Source: Singulisphaera sp. GP187
GTDB lineage: Bacteria; Planctomycetota; Planctomycetia; Isosphaerales; Isosphaeraceae
NCBI RefSeq assembly: GCF_900129635.1
Contig: NZ_FSRB01000001.1
Span: forward strand, 1,403,501 to 1,467,500
Direction: 5' to 3'
Length of the DNA stretch: 64,000 bases
Position 1 is the first letter of the stretch. Each line of letters starts with the position of its first letter. The translations under genes were made by a program, and so were the position numbers. Below are positions 27,517 through 36,775 of the stretch, in pieces. Under the pieces are notes generated by a model that worked only from the letters and a program-made list of their open reading frames with translations, had not been told where the DNA came from and did not search any database.

Positions 27517-27569
27517 CCGCGGCGCTCGCCTTGGCCTTCGTTAGGAGGGGCCAAGGCGTCGCGCCGCGG
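27517..27569 (-). terminator. Large hairpin after the second DUF1080 gene
   Basis: Arms CCGCGGCGCTCGCCTTGGCC and GGCCAAGGCGTCGCGCCGCGG pair almost completely around a short loop, starting 23 bp after the stop at 27592. The stem is unusually long and G+C-rich, and there is little T-tract. The rest of the 310-bp gap (27282-27591) shows nothing else. Confidence 0.6.
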
Positions 27570-27591
27570 ATTGTGGACCCGCTTGGCGGGG

Positions 27592-28203
27592 TCAGTCGGC
27601 CGTCTTGATTTCGAGGTCCTTGTAGCGGACCTCCATCGGTTCGCCGGTGTGGACCTGGAGGGCGATGATCCCTTCCTTCGCAAACTTCGGGTCGACGCGA
27701 TCGATCACGCGGGTGCCGTTGATGTCGATCGTGACATGATCCCCCTTGGCCGAGATCACGAAGTCGTTCCAGTCGTTCTTCTTGATCAGGGCTTCAGCCT
27801 TCTCTTTGTCGAATTGTTCAAGGATCCCTCGACCCCGCTCCTCATAGAGCAGGCCCCAGTAACCGTTGGCCACGTCGGCCTGCGGTCCGCTCACGGCGCC
27901 GTCGTCGGCGCGCTTGCTGCGGAACTGAATTCCGGAGTTGTGATTGCGGAGCTTGACCTTGGCCTTGAGCACGAAGTCGCCGTAGGGCTTCTCGGTGACG
28001 AGGAACTCGTTCTTCTTGAGATTCCCTTTGGTGCGGCCGACGATCTCGCCATTCTCGACACTGAAGAGGGTCTTGTCGGCGGGGGTCACCCATCCGCTCA
28101 GGTCTTTGCCGTTGAAGAGAGCCTTGAATTCCCCGTCGGCGGCCCCGGCCGAAGTCGCCGCGAGCGTCAAAGCAACAGCCAACCCGAGTGTGGTTCGTAT
28201 CAT
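27592..28203 (-). CDS. Secreted DUF1080 protein (second copy)
   Basis: The protein has 203 residues from the ATG at 28203, which opens a clean signal peptide (MIRTTLGLAVALTLAATSAGA). DUF1080 motifs are FKALFNGKDLSGWV at the entry, GEIVGRTKGNLKKNEFLVT, NHNSGIQFRSKR and the late GIIALQVHTGEPMEVRYKD. This compact single-domain form is the common 3-keto-disaccharide-hydrolase-like type. It is divergent from hpnC with no evident functional link. Confidence 0.92.
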   Translation of the reverse strand: MIRTTLGLAVALTLAATSAGAADGEFKALFNGKDLSGWVTPADKTLFSVENGEIVGRTKGNLKKNEFLVTEKPYGDFVLKAKVKLRNHNSGIQFRSKRADDGAVSGPQADVANGYWGLLYEERGRGILEQFDKEKAEALIKKNDWNDFVISAKGDHVTIDINGTRVIDRVDPKFAKEGIIALQVHTGEPMEVRYKDLEIKTAD

Positions 28204-28472
28204 CAGCAGCTTCTCCCTTTTTTTTGAGTTTCTCGAGCGTCTCGTGGAACGCGGACCCGTTTGCGTCGCCTTTGGGTCCAGCAACCGCACGATTCTGACC
28301 AGGCTGGTGGAGTGGGTCAATTGCCGCGCGTCCGGGGCGGATCGTTTCGAACCGCGAGCTCGATCTCGATCGCCCGAGCCGCCGGGAACGATTGAGGCGT
28401 CTGGCGGGTGGCGACCTGGGAGACTAGAATCGGGCACGATGCCCGCAGCCGAAACGCAACCAGGATGCCCCG

Positions 28473-29471
28473 ATGCCCTTCTTGGATGACCTCCGCCAGT
28501 ACGGCCCGGATGCCACGTACTCGATGACTCTGGCGGAATCACGAGCCTACTGCGCCCGCCTGACCGCTTCGCACTACGAGAATTTCAGCGTGGTGACCTG
28601 GCTCACCCCGCGCCGGCTCCGCCCGGCCTTTCAAAGCATCTATGCCTTCTGCCGCTGGTCGGACGACCTCGGCGACGAGATCGGCGATCGCCAAAAGTCG
28701 CGCGAACTGCTTGCCTGGTGGCGGGGTGAACTGCGGGGAATGTATGAGGGGAGCGTGCCCGCGCGTCACCCCGTGATGCAAACACTCCGAGAGACAGTCG
28801 CGGAGTTTTCGATCCCGATCGAGCCGTTCGAGGCCTTGATCTCGGCCTTCGAGCAGGATCAGGACCTCACTGACTACCCAACCTATGACCAGTTGCTCGA
28901 CTATTGCACCCGATCCGCCAACCCGGTCGGGCATCTGATGCTCTACCTGGCCCGGTCGTTCGACGCTGAGAACGTCCGACTCTCCGACATGACCTGCACC
29001 GGCTTGCAACTGGCGAACTTCTGGCAGGACGTGGCACGCGACCTGGCCATCGGCCGGATCTATCTGCCGCGCGAGGATCGCCAGCGGTTTGGTTACTCCG
29101 ACGCCGCCTTGCATGAACTCAAGTTCACGCCCGAGTTTGCGGCCCTCCTGAAATTCGAGGTCGATCGGGCGCGTGCCTTGCTCGAAGGTGGGCACCGGCT
29201 GGCGCTCTTGCTGCCGCGTGACATTGCGGTGGATGTTGACCTGTTCTCGCGAGGCGGGCTGGCAATCCTCGATCGGATCGAAGGGCAAGGCTTCGACGTG
29301 CTGACGAGCCGGCCCCGATTGGGTAAGCTCGCGAAGTTCGGCTTGCTCGCGCGTGCCTTGTTCTGTCGCCCGAGCCCCGTGACGCCACGCCCGACCAAGC
29401 TCGATCACGCTGCACGGTCGATGGGGGGAAGCCATCGAATCCCGACCGGCCAAGGAGGGACTCGGCCATGA
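28473..29471 (+). CDS. hpnC: Hydroxysqualene synthase HpnC
   Basis: The 332-residue trans-isoprenyl diphosphate synthase-type protein has its first Asp-rich motif at residues 64-68 (DDLGD) and its second in QLANFWQDVARD. HpnC converts presqualene diphosphate to hydroxysqualene. The C-terminal 30 residues are basic and look disordered. It is the first gene of hpnCDE and overlaps hpnD by 4 bp (ATGA). Confidence 0.93.
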   Translation: MPFLDDLRQYGPDATYSMTLAESRAYCARLTASHYENFSVVTWLTPRRLRPAFQSIYAFCRWSDDLGDEIGDRQKSRELLAWWRGELRGMYEGSVPARHPVMQTLRETVAEFSIPIEPFEALISAFEQDQDLTDYPTYDQLLDYCTRSANPVGHLMLYLARSFDAENVRLSDMTCTGLQLANFWQDVARDLAIGRIYLPREDRQRFGYSDAALHELKFTPEFAALLKFEVDRARALLEGGHRLALLLPRDIAVDVDLFSRGGLAILDRIEGQGFDVLTSRPRLGKLAKFGLLARALFCRPSPVTPRPTKLDHAARSMGGSHRIPTGQGGTRP

Positions 29472-30370
29472 ATGATGCACTCCGGGCCAGCTATCGATTC
29501 TGTGGCGCCCTGTCACGCAAGGAAGCAAAGAACTTCTATTACAGCTTCCTCGTGCTCCCCGCGCCGCTCCGTCGGTCGATGTGTGCACTCTACGCGTTCC
29601 TGAGGCACACTGACGACCTGGCCGACGAACCGGCCCCCGCGCTCGAGCAGCGTGCGCGGCTCGACGCCTGGCGACGGAGCGTCGATCAGGCACTCACGGG
29701 CGGCGCGGCGATCTGCTGGCCGGGCCTGCCCGCCCTGGTCGACACGGTGGAGCGGCACACGATCCCCCGGCGCTATCTCGACGAGGTCATCGATGGCGTC
29801 GAGATCGATCTCGACCCTCGTCCGTTTGCGACCTTTGAGGATCTCCACGGCTATTGCTATCGGGTGGCCTCGGTCGTCGGTCTGAGCTGTATCCATATCT
29901 GGGGATACCGCTCGGACGGGGGGCGCGCCGAAGAACTGGCCGAGGCGTGCGGTGTGGCCTTGCAACTGACCAACATCCTCCGCGACGTGCGCGAGGATGC
30001 GACCCGTGGGCGGATCTATCTTCCCCAGGAAGACCTCGATCGGTTTGGCGTGCTTCCTGAAGACCTGGTCGCCGACCGAACCAGCGATCGACTGCGGAGC
30101 CTGCTCGCGTTCGAGGCGCAACGCGCCTACGAGTACTATGAAAAGGGCGCCGACCTCGACCACTTGATCGAGCCGGTAGGGCGGCCGGTGCATCGCACGA
30201 TCGTCGGGATCTATCGCCGGCTGCTCGATGAAATCGTCAGTCGCCGCTACGAGGTCCTGGCCAGTCGGGTTTCGCTCTCCCCCTGGCGCAAGGCCGCGAT
30301 TACGGTTCGCTCGTTCTCGGGCCGTTTCGAGCGTTCGGAACCAAGCCGAGCGGAGGTCCCGCGGTGTTGA
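29468..30370 (+). CDS. hpnD: Presqualene diphosphate synthase HpnD
   Basis: The 300-residue protein has Asp-rich motifs HTDDLADE (DDLAD at residues 49-53) and QLTNILRDVREDATRGRIYL. It condenses two farnesyl diphosphates to presqualene diphosphate. The order HpnC-HpnD-HpnE with overlapping ends is the standard bacterial squalene module. Confidence 0.94.
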   Translation: MNDALRASYRFCGALSRKEAKNFYYSFLVLPAPLRRSMCALYAFLRHTDDLADEPAPALEQRARLDAWRRSVDQALTGGAAICWPGLPALVDTVERHTIPRRYLDEVIDGVEIDLDPRPFATFEDLHGYCYRVASVVGLSCIHIWGYRSDGGRAEELAEACGVALQLTNILRDVREDATRGRIYLPQEDLDRFGVLPEDLVADRTSDRLRSLLAFEAQRAYEYYEKGADLDHLIEPVGRPVHRTIVGIYRRLLDEIVSRRYEVLASRVSLSPWRKAAITVRSFSGRFERSEPSRAEVPRC

Positions 30371-31920
30371 ACTCGTCTCAGGCGCCGACCTATGCCCCCG
30401 CTCCTCCCCACGTCCTGATCGTCGGCGGCGGCCTCGCGGGCCTTGCGGCGGCCACGGCCCTGGCCGGTCACGACGTCAGGATCAGCGTGATCGAGAGCCG
30501 TCCCCGGCTGGGAGGCCGGGCGAGCTCGTTCGTTGACCCGGCGACCGGCGAGTCGGTCGATAACTGTCAACACGTCACCATGACCTGCTGTACGAACCTG
30601 ACCGACTTCTGCCGACGTGTCAATATCCATGAACTCTTTCGGCGCGAGGAGGCGATCGTCTTTCTCAGCCCGGAGGGGCGAATCTCGAGGCTCCGCGCCG
30701 GCCTCCTGCCCGCGCCTTTTCATCTCGCCGGAAGCTTTTTGCGGGCCAATTACCTGCGGTGGAGCGAGAAGCTGCGCGTCGCGTACGGCCTGGCCTGTCT
30801 CCGATCGAGCCGCGACGATCGACCCGGCGAGTCGTTCGCCGACTGGCTCCTCAGGCACGGACAGACCATCCGGACGATCAACCTCTACTGGGCGACCGTT
30901 CTGGTCTCTGCGCTCAATGAGCGGCTCGAGCAGATGGATGTGGGCCATGCCCGCAAAATCTTCATCGACGGCTTCCTTCGCAATCGCGCTGGTTTCCAGA
31001 TGGAGATTCCCCTCGTCCCGCTCGGGGAACTCTACGGGACCAGGCTCGAAACCTGGCTGCGGGACCACGATGTCACCGTTCGATTGACGACCGGCGTGCG
31101 CGCGGTGAAAATGGATTCTGAGGGGGAGATCCGGGGCGTGACTCTCCGTTCGGGGGAGTCGATCGACGCCGACTTCGTCGTCATGGCCGTGCCGTTCGAT
31201 CGCGTTCGAGCGCTGCTGCCGGACGACCTTCTGGCGAAGCTCCCCGCGCTCACCTCGCTGGATGTCCTCCAGGCGTCCCCGATCACAGGGGTCCATCTCT
31301 GGTTTGACCGCTCGGTCTGCCCTTTTGACCACGTCGTGACCGTCGGCCGCTTGATCCAATGGGTCTTTAATCACACGGCGATCCAAGGTCGTTCCGCGAC
31401 CGGGGAAGGAGGGGAGTATCTGCAGCTCGTCATCAGCGCATCGTACGATCTTCTGGCTCTGGACAAGGCCGCGATCCTCGACGCCGTGATGAAGGAACTC
31501 GCCGAAATCTGGCCGGCGACCCGAGAGGCGACCTTGGTTCGTTCTTGGGTCGTGACCGAACATGGGGCCACGTTCGCGGTCAGGCCGGGTGTCGAAGCCC
31601 ATCGGCCGTTGCAGCGGACCCCCATCGACGGGCTCTTTCTGGCAGGCGACTGGACCGATACGGGCTGGCCGGCCACGATGGAAGGGGCGGTAAGAAGCGG
31701 CTATCGGACCGCCGAAGGAATCCTTGAGGATCTGGGTCGACCCACCGCGCTCGTGGCTCCCGACCTTGCGACCGAACCCATGGCGGGCTGGTTGCTGGGG
31801 TTGAACGCGGATCGGGGGCAAGCCGGTGACTCGCAAACGCGGGATCGGCCCACTTCGTCTCGACTTGGCAGTCCCGCGGCCCGTGCTTCCGGAAGCGCGG
31901 GGCCAGTGGGGAGGGCTTGA
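30364..31920 (+). CDS. hpnE: Hydroxysqualene dehydroxylase HpnE (FAD-dependent)
   Basis: The 518-residue protein starts with a GTG at 30364, so it overlaps the hpnD stop by 7 bp. FAD motif: VLIVGGGLAGLAAATALAG, then RLGGRASSF. The C-terminal FAD motif is DGLFLAGDWTDTGWPATMEG. It reduces hydroxysqualene to squalene. The last ~50 residues, rich in Ser, Gly and Arg, look like a non-conserved tail. No squalene-hopene cyclase lies nearby. Confidence 0.93.
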   Translation: MLNSSQAPTYAPAPPHVLIVGGGLAGLAAATALAGHDVRISVIESRPRLGGRASSFVDPATGESVDNCQHVTMTCCTNLTDFCRRVNIHELFRREEAIVFLSPEGRISRLRAGLLPAPFHLAGSFLRANYLRWSEKLRVAYGLACLRSSRDDRPGESFADWLLRHGQTIRTINLYWATVLVSALNERLEQMDVGHARKIFIDGFLRNRAGFQMEIPLVPLGELYGTRLETWLRDHDVTVRLTTGVRAVKMDSEGEIRGVTLRSGESIDADFVVMAVPFDRVRALLPDDLLAKLPALTSLDVLQASPITGVHLWFDRSVCPFDHVVTVGRLIQWVFNHTAIQGRSATGEGGEYLQLVISASYDLLALDKAAILDAVMKELAEIWPATREATLVRSWVVTEHGATFAVRPGVEAHRPLQRTPIDGLFLAGDWTDTGWPATMEGAVRSGYRTAEGILEDLGRPTALVAPDLATEPMAGWLLGLNADRGQAGDSQTRDRPTSSRLGSPAARASGSAGPVGRA

Positions 31921-32038
31921 CCCGGAATGAAGGATGGCTGACGTGGTAGTCGCTCGAACACCCGAGGTATGCTAAAATCCTTCCCGTCGGGGCGGATCTC
32001 TGACGCCGGCCGGTGAGGGACAAGGAGGGCGGCTCGCA

Positions 32039-32431
32039 ATGGGAGTGAACATCGTCCTGGCCGATGATGAACCCGATCTCAGGGCGATCTACTCCACCTG
32101 CCTTCGCGCCGCGGGGCACGAGGTTTGGGAGGCGTGCGACGGTGAGGAAGCGATCGTCCTGGTGATGGATCGAAAGCCGGCGCTCTTGATTCTCGACGTC
32201 TGGATGCCCAAGCTCAACGGCTTCGAGGTGCTCGAGCGGTTGCGGGAGGAATCCGACTCCTCCAACCTCAAGGTCGTGATGCTCTCGAACCTCGGCGATT
32301 CGGACACCCGGCTCGAAAGCTTTGCGGTCGGGGTGACGGATTATTGGGTCAAGGGACTCTCGCTCACCGACCTTCAGGAACGCGTCGAGCGGATCCTGGC
32401 TGACATGGAACTCACGACCGACCCAGGCTGA
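32039..32431 (+). CDS. Stand-alone response regulator receiver protein
   Basis: The 130-residue CheY-like protein has acidic pocket Asp9/Asp10, phosphoacceptor Asp53 (LILDVWMPKLNG), Ser83 in VVMLSNLGDSD and conserved Lys105 in DYWVKG. No output domain is present and no histidine kinase is nearby. A strong ribosome-binding site (AAGGAGG) precedes the ATG. It ends 12 bp before folC, so the two may share a transcript, though a functional link is not obvious. Confidence 0.93.
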   Translation: MGVNIVLADDEPDLRAIYSTCLRAAGHEVWEACDGEEAIVLVMDRKPALLILDVWMPKLNGFEVLERLREESDSSNLKVVMLSNLGDSDTRLESFAVGVTDYWVKGLSLTDLQERVERILADMELTTDPG

Positions 32432-32443
32432 GAAGGGGGAGGC

Positions 32444-33850
32444 GTGATCCGCCGTCCCGACATGAACGTCGACTACCAAGATCGTCTCGACTTCCTTTAC
32501 GGCCGCCTCAACTATGAGTGGCTGGGCATGCCGAAGCTTACCGAGGAGCTCCGTCTCGGACGGATGCGAAAGCTGCTTCGGCTGCTCGGCGACCCGCACG
32601 AGTCGCTCCGGATCATCCACGTCGCCGGGACCAAAGGGAAAGGGTCGACCTCGGTGATGATCGCCGCGGCGCTCTCGGCCTCGGGCCTGCGCACCGGCCT
32701 CTTCTGCTCGCCTCACCTTCATCGCCTGGAAGAGCGATTCAGCGTCGACGGCGAAGCCGCGACTGCCGACGAGCTGATCGCCCTCACGGATGCGGTTCGC
32801 CCCGCCGTGGAAACGCTTGATGCGGTCTGCGCCGATAGTCGGTATCGTGGTCCCACCTTTTTCGAAATCACGACCGCGATGGGTCTGCTCCACTTCCAGA
32901 GAAAGCAGACGGGGGCGGTGGTCCTCGAGGTTGGGATGGGAGGACGGCTCGACTCGACGAACGTGGTTCATCCCGAGCTCGCCGTGATCACGACGATCTC
33001 GTTCGACCATATCCGCCAGCTCGGCACGACCCTGGGCGCCATCGCCACCGAAAAGGCGGGGATTCTGAAGCGCGACTGCCCTGCGATCAGTGGTGTCACC
33101 GCGCCGGAAGCCCGCGACGCGATTCGGCACGTGGCGGCGCAACGCCGCTGCCATTTACGCGAGCTCGATTGTGATTTCCGCTATCAATACACCCCACCGG
33201 GGACTCCCCTGACCCGCCCGACCGCAGGCCGCGTTCATGTAAATACCTGGCGAACCGACTGGGGGGAGATCGAGCTCCCGCTCCTGGGGCCTCATCAGGC
33301 AGGCAACGTCGCCGTGGCCCTGGCCAGTCTCGACGTTTTGGCCGAACGGGGATGGAACGTGGGACGTGACGCGGTGGTCCGCGGCTTCGCGTCGTTACGT
33401 TGGCCTGCGCGAGTCGAAGTGCTCGGTGAAGCTCCCTGGCTGGTGGTCGATAGCTCGCACAACGTTGCGTCCGCCGAGGCGCTGGCGTCGACCTTGCAAG
33501 TCTGTTTTCCGACCACAAGGCGCACCTTGATCTTCGGCACGAGCCGGGACAAAGACCTGCGGGGTCAGCTCCAGGCCCTCTTGCCTCTCTTCGATCAAGT
33601 GATCGTCACCCGTTACCTTGAGAATCCGCGCTCCGTGGCCCCCGAAGAGATTGCGCGCACCATTGAGGAACTCGACGGCCGTGTGGCGCTCGCGACAGCC
33701 GACCCTGCCGAGGCCCTCGCCTTGGCGCGGCAGCGGACCGGGCCTGACGGCCTGATCTGCGTGACCGGTTCGCTTTTCCTGGCCGCGGAAGCGCGAGCCC
33801 TGATCTTGAACGAAGAAGGCGCCCCGGCAGTTGGTCAGATTCTGGCGTGA
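32444..33850 (+). CDS. folC: Folylpolyglutamate / dihydrofolate synthase
   Basis: The protein has 468 residues. I take the GTG at 32444 because of the AGGGGGAGG just upstream; an ATG at 32462 is the alternative. Mur-ligase P-loop GTKGKGST at residues 62-69, then LFCSPHLHRLEERF, VLEVGMGGRLDSTN and TISFDHIRQLGTTLGAIA are all FolC hallmarks. The C-terminal domain has VVDSSHNVASAEALA. It adds glutamate to folates, and to dihydropteroate in bifunctional enzymes. Confidence 0.94.
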   Translation: MIRRPDMNVDYQDRLDFLYGRLNYEWLGMPKLTEELRLGRMRKLLRLLGDPHESLRIIHVAGTKGKGSTSVMIAAALSASGLRTGLFCSPHLHRLEERFSVDGEAATADELIALTDAVRPAVETLDAVCADSRYRGPTFFEITTAMGLLHFQRKQTGAVVLEVGMGGRLDSTNVVHPELAVITTISFDHIRQLGTTLGAIATEKAGILKRDCPAISGVTAPEARDAIRHVAAQRRCHLRELDCDFRYQYTPPGTPLTRPTAGRVHVNTWRTDWGEIELPLLGPHQAGNVAVALASLDVLAERGWNVGRDAVVRGFASLRWPARVEVLGEAPWLVVDSSHNVASAEALASTLQVCFPTTRRTLIFGTSRDKDLRGQLQALLPLFDQVIVTRYLENPRSVAPEEIARTIEELDGRVALATADPAEALALARQRTGPDGLICVTGSLFLAAEARALILNEEGAPAVGQILA

Positions 33851-33915
33851 GCCGAAGATGGTGGGTTGTGCCTTTCCTACAAAACAGAAAATGCTGATTT
33901 GAATTCTTTTGTTAG

Positions 33916-33932
33916 GGTGGGCACGGCCCACC
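33916..33932. repeat. 17-bp near-palindromic intergenic repeat
   Basis: GGTGGGCACGGCCCACC is the exact reverse complement of 6346-6362, and a partial copy (ACGGCCCACCA) lies near 3761. All lie between genes. The arms GGTGGGC/GCCCACC can form a small hairpin. Confidence 0.5.
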
Positions 33933-33966
33933 ATGGAATCCACTCTGGCTTGGAAAAGGTGGTGCA

Positions 33967-34389
33967 ATGTCTGGTTGGGCCTGGCTGAGAATTGGCGCGA
34001 TCTCGGGGTTTCTCTCGGTCGCCCTCGGGGCTTTTGGGGCTCACTCGCTGCGCGATCGCTTCAAGGTTGAGGAGAGCGACTCATTTGAGGCGCGAACGAG
34101 TAAGCATCGCATGATCGAGAACTTTGAGACCGCCGCGCGATACCAGATGTATCATGCGTTGGCGATCGGCGCGGTCGCCTTGCTGGCGATTCATGGGAGA
34201 ACGGGCGGCGCGGTTTCGGTGGCGGGCTGGGCGTTTCTGGTGGGGACGCTCCTCTTTTCGGGGAGCCTCTACATCTTGGTGCTCTCAGGTCAGAGATGGC
34301 TCGGGGCGATCACCCCGCTCGGTGGGCTCAGCTTCCTCGTGGGCTGGCTGGCCCTCGCCGTGGCGGCCAGCGGACCTTCGCGTCCTTAA
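33967..34389 (+). CDS. DUF423 small membrane protein (YgdD-like)
   Basis: The 140-residue protein has four membrane segments and the DUF423 opening GAISGFLSVALGAFGAHSLRD. It also has YQMYHALAIGAVAL and the C-terminal GAITPLGGLSFLVGWLAL. A ~20-residue charged insert after the first helix is longer than in most members. The function of the family is not established. Confidence 0.9.
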   Translation: MSGWAWLRIGAISGFLSVALGAFGAHSLRDRFKVEESDSFEARTSKHRMIENFETAARYQMYHALAIGAVALLAIHGRTGGAVSVAGWAFLVGTLLFSGSLYILVLSGQRWLGAITPLGGLSFLVGWLALAVAASGPSRP

Positions 34390-34468
34390 ATAGGCACACC
34401 GTCGCCCAGTCGTGACTTGATCGATCCTGCGTTTGTTTCGATCCCTCCTCATTCATTACGGGTCGGGC

Positions 34469-35068
34469 ATGTCTACTTATATTGTGACGGTCACGGCGGT
34501 CGATCGGGTTGGGATTGTCTATTCGGTGGCGGGGACCCTGCGCGATCAAGGGGGGAATATCCTCGAGCTCAGCCAGACGGTCATGCGCGGTTGTTTCACC
34601 ATCATCCTTGCCGTGGAGTTTCCCGATCCGCGCACACCCCATCAGTTGGCCGAGATCATCGCCGAGCGCGGCAAGCGGTTCGACCTGACGGTCGCCGTGA
34701 TCGAGATGAAGCAAGAGGCGTTGGAGCCGCCGGTCCCAAACGGCGAGCGGTTCATCTTGACGGTGCTCGGTGGCGATGGGATCGGCAACATCCACGGGAT
34801 CGCCGGTTGCCTTGCCGCGAACGGGGTGAACATCGTCGACCTGCACGCGCGGGTAGACGGCACTCGGTTCTCGTTGATCATGGAGGCGTTCCTCCCGCCC
34901 GATCTCTCGCCCAGCACGGTTCGGGCCGAGCTCGAGCGGTTCGGCCGCGACCATGGTCTGGAAGCCTACGTTCAGCACGAAAACATTTTTCTGGCAACCA
35001 GTGAGCCCAGCCCCGTACGCGTCGGGCCGGCCTGGAAACTGCAAGGAGACGCCGTTGCACCGCACTGA
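34469..35068 (+). CDS. Double ACT-domain regulator protein
   Basis: The protein has 199 residues from the ATG at 34469, where the ACT domain begins (YIVTVTAVDRVGIVYSVAG). The second ACT domain starts near residue 92 (FILTVLGGDGIGNIHGIAG). The GcvR-like arrangement suggests amino-acid sensing. It overlaps the UPF0210 gene by 14 bp; ACT proteins are regularly paired with UPF0210/DUF711, so a joint function is likely though unknown. Confidence 0.85.
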   Translation: MSTYIVTVTAVDRVGIVYSVAGTLRDQGGNILELSQTVMRGCFTIILAVEFPDPRTPHQLAEIIAERGKRFDLTVAVIEMKQEALEPPVPNGERFILTVLGGDGIGNIHGIAGCLAANGVNIVDLHARVDGTRFSLIMEAFLPPDLSPSTVRAELERFGRDHGLEAYVQHENIFLATSEPSPVRVGPAWKLQGDAVAPH

Positions 35069-36431
35069 GGACGTCCTGTCCACTCTCGGCATGATCCGCC
35101 AGCACAAGCTCGACGTGCGGACGGTGACCATGGGCATCGACCTTCAGCCGTGCGCCTCGCCCGACATCTCGGTCCTCTGTGGCCGGATCCGCGAGCGGCT
35201 GCTCCGGTTCGCGGGCCGGCTCCGCGCCGTCTGCCTTGAAGTCGAAGGGCGGTACGGGATCCCGATCGTCAATCGCCGGATCGCCGTCAGCCCGATCGCG
35301 TCGGTGGCCGCCGGGCATACGGCCGAAGGTTATCTCGCGGTGGCCAGGACGCTCGACGCGGTCGCCGCCGAAGTGGAGGTCGACCTGGTCGGTGGGTTCA
35401 CCGCACTGGTTCAGAAGGGCACGACCGAAGGAGATCGCCGCCTGATCGAAGCGCTTCCCGAGGTCCTTTCGACCACCCAACGCGTCTGTGCCTCGGTCAA
35501 CGTCGGCACGACGGCGGCCGGGATCAACATGGATGCCATCCTCGCGCTGGGGCATGTTCTCAAAGACACCGCCGAACGCACCCGCGATCATGACGGGTTC
35601 GGCTGCGCCAAGCTCGTCATTTTCGGCAACGCGCCGACCGATAACCCGTTCATGGCGGGCGCGTTTCACGGAGTGGGGGAGCCTGACTGCGTGATCAATA
35701 TCGGGGTGAGCGGCCCCGGGGTCGTCAAAGCGGGTATCGAAGACTTGCTTGCTCATTCGTCGACGCGATTGACCTTGGGGGAGATCGCCGAGGAGATCAA
35801 GAGCACGGCCTTCCGGGTCACGAGGGTCGGTGAGTTGATCGGCCGCGAGGTCGCCTCGCGACTCGGGGTCCCGTTCGGGATCGTCGACCTGTCCCTGGCC
35901 CCCACGCCGCAGGTCGGCGACAGTGTCGGGGAAATCCTCCAGGCGATGGGCGTGGTCCGGATCGGTGCGCCGGGCTCGACCGCGGCCTTGGCCCTCTTGA
36001 ACGATGCGGTCAAGAAGGGGGGAAGCTTCGCCTCCTCGTCAGTTGGCGGCCTCTCCGGCGCGTTCGTGGCCGTCAGCGAGGACTCCGCCTTGGCCAAAGC
36101 GGTCGAGGTCGGAGACCTGACCTTGGCCAAGCTCGAGGCGATGACGGCCGTCTGCTCGGTCGGCCTCGACATGATCGCCGTCCCGGGCGACACCGACGCC
36201 GAGACCCTTGCCGCGCTCATTGCCGACGAGGTCGCGATCGGCGTCATCAACCACAAGACGACCGCCGTCCGGGTGATCCCGGTGCCCGGCAAGGTCGCGG
36301 GAGAACGCGCCGTGTTCGGCGGCCTCTTCGGCGAGATGGCGATCTTGCCGATCCACGCCGCCGGCGGAAGCACCGCATTCGTCCGCCACGGCGGCCGGAT
36401 CCCCGCCCCGTTGTCAAGCCTGCGGAATTAG
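35055..36431 (+). CDS. UPF0210 / DUF711 (PFL-like) protein
   Basis: The protein has 458 residues from a TTG at 35055 chosen because AAGGAG lies 7 bp upstream inside the ACT gene; an ATG at 35091 would be shorter. Typical motifs are LDVRTVTMGIDLQPC, VGGFTALVQKGTTEGDRRLI, GINMDAILALGHVLKDTAE, NIGVSGPGVVKAGIED and the glycine-rich end HAAGGSTAFVRHGGRIPAP. The family has a pyruvate-formate-lyase-like fold without the glycyl-radical activity shown. The stop lies at the edge of a long hairpin repeat. Confidence 0.88.
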   Translation: MHRTEDVLSTLGMIRQHKLDVRTVTMGIDLQPCASPDISVLCGRIRERLLRFAGRLRAVCLEVEGRYGIPIVNRRIAVSPIASVAAGHTAEGYLAVARTLDAVAAEVEVDLVGGFTALVQKGTTEGDRRLIEALPEVLSTTQRVCASVNVGTTAAGINMDAILALGHVLKDTAERTRDHDGFGCAKLVIFGNAPTDNPFMAGAFHGVGEPDCVINIGVSGPGVVKAGIEDLLAHSSTRLTLGEIAEEIKSTAFRVTRVGELIGREVASRLGVPFGIVDLSLAPTPQVGDSVGEILQAMGVVRIGAPGSTAALALLNDAVKKGGSFASSSVGGLSGAFVAVSEDSALAKAVEVGDLTLAKLEAMTAVCSVGLDMIAVPGDTDAETLAALIADEVAIGVINHKTTAVRVIPVPGKVAGERAVFGGLFGEMAILPIHAAGGSTAFVRHGGRIPAPLSSLRN

Positions 36432-36573
36432 AGCGGTTTTCCTTTGCATTGCGCACAGCGGAGGAAAAAGGGGACTGGCTCCCGGCCCCTGAGCCCTTGA
36501 ATCTCGCCGAACGCTTTGGAGGCCGGGTGCCTGTCCCCTTTTTCCGTGCGCCAGCCGGTCGCGAACCGCTCTA
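36429..36573. repeat. 145-bp nested inverted-repeat element
   Basis: The outer arms are TAGAGCGGTT (36429-36438) and its exact complement (36564-36573). The inner arms (36463-36487 and 36521-36545) match at 23 of 25 positions and carry AAAAAGGGGAC with GTCCCCTTTTT. The element begins in the UPF0210 stop codon. It looks like a REP or MITE-type intergenic repeat that could also act as an RNA 3' end. Confidence 0.65.
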
Positions 36574-36685
36574 GAACTGGTGATTGCAGCCTATCGATGG
36601 TTGCGCATGTAATCGCATGGTTGTGGTTTTGCCAGCCGCCCGCGGGAACGCTCGTCAGCGAGGTCATGCCGTCCTTGCCAGCACC

Positions 36686-36734
36686 GGAGGGGCGACTGTC
36701 AACCGCTTAGTCCGGCGCTGACGGTCGCCCCTCC
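36686..36734. repeat. Inverted repeat beyond the DoxX gene end
   Basis: Perfect 11-bp arms GGAGGGGCGAC and GTCGCCCCTCC lie 27 bp apart, with extra pairing of TGTCA and TGACG inside. It sits 42 bp after the end of the minus-strand DoxX operon. No T-tract follows, so a terminator role is uncertain. Confidence 0.5.
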
Positions 36735-36775
36735 TTCGTGCAATCAAAGAGTTGTGATTTGAACTTGTCTTGATG

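Noticed and set aside
27282..27683. N-terminal extension of the DUF3754 protein
   Set aside because: Low-complexity shadow composition and a better ATG at 27281.
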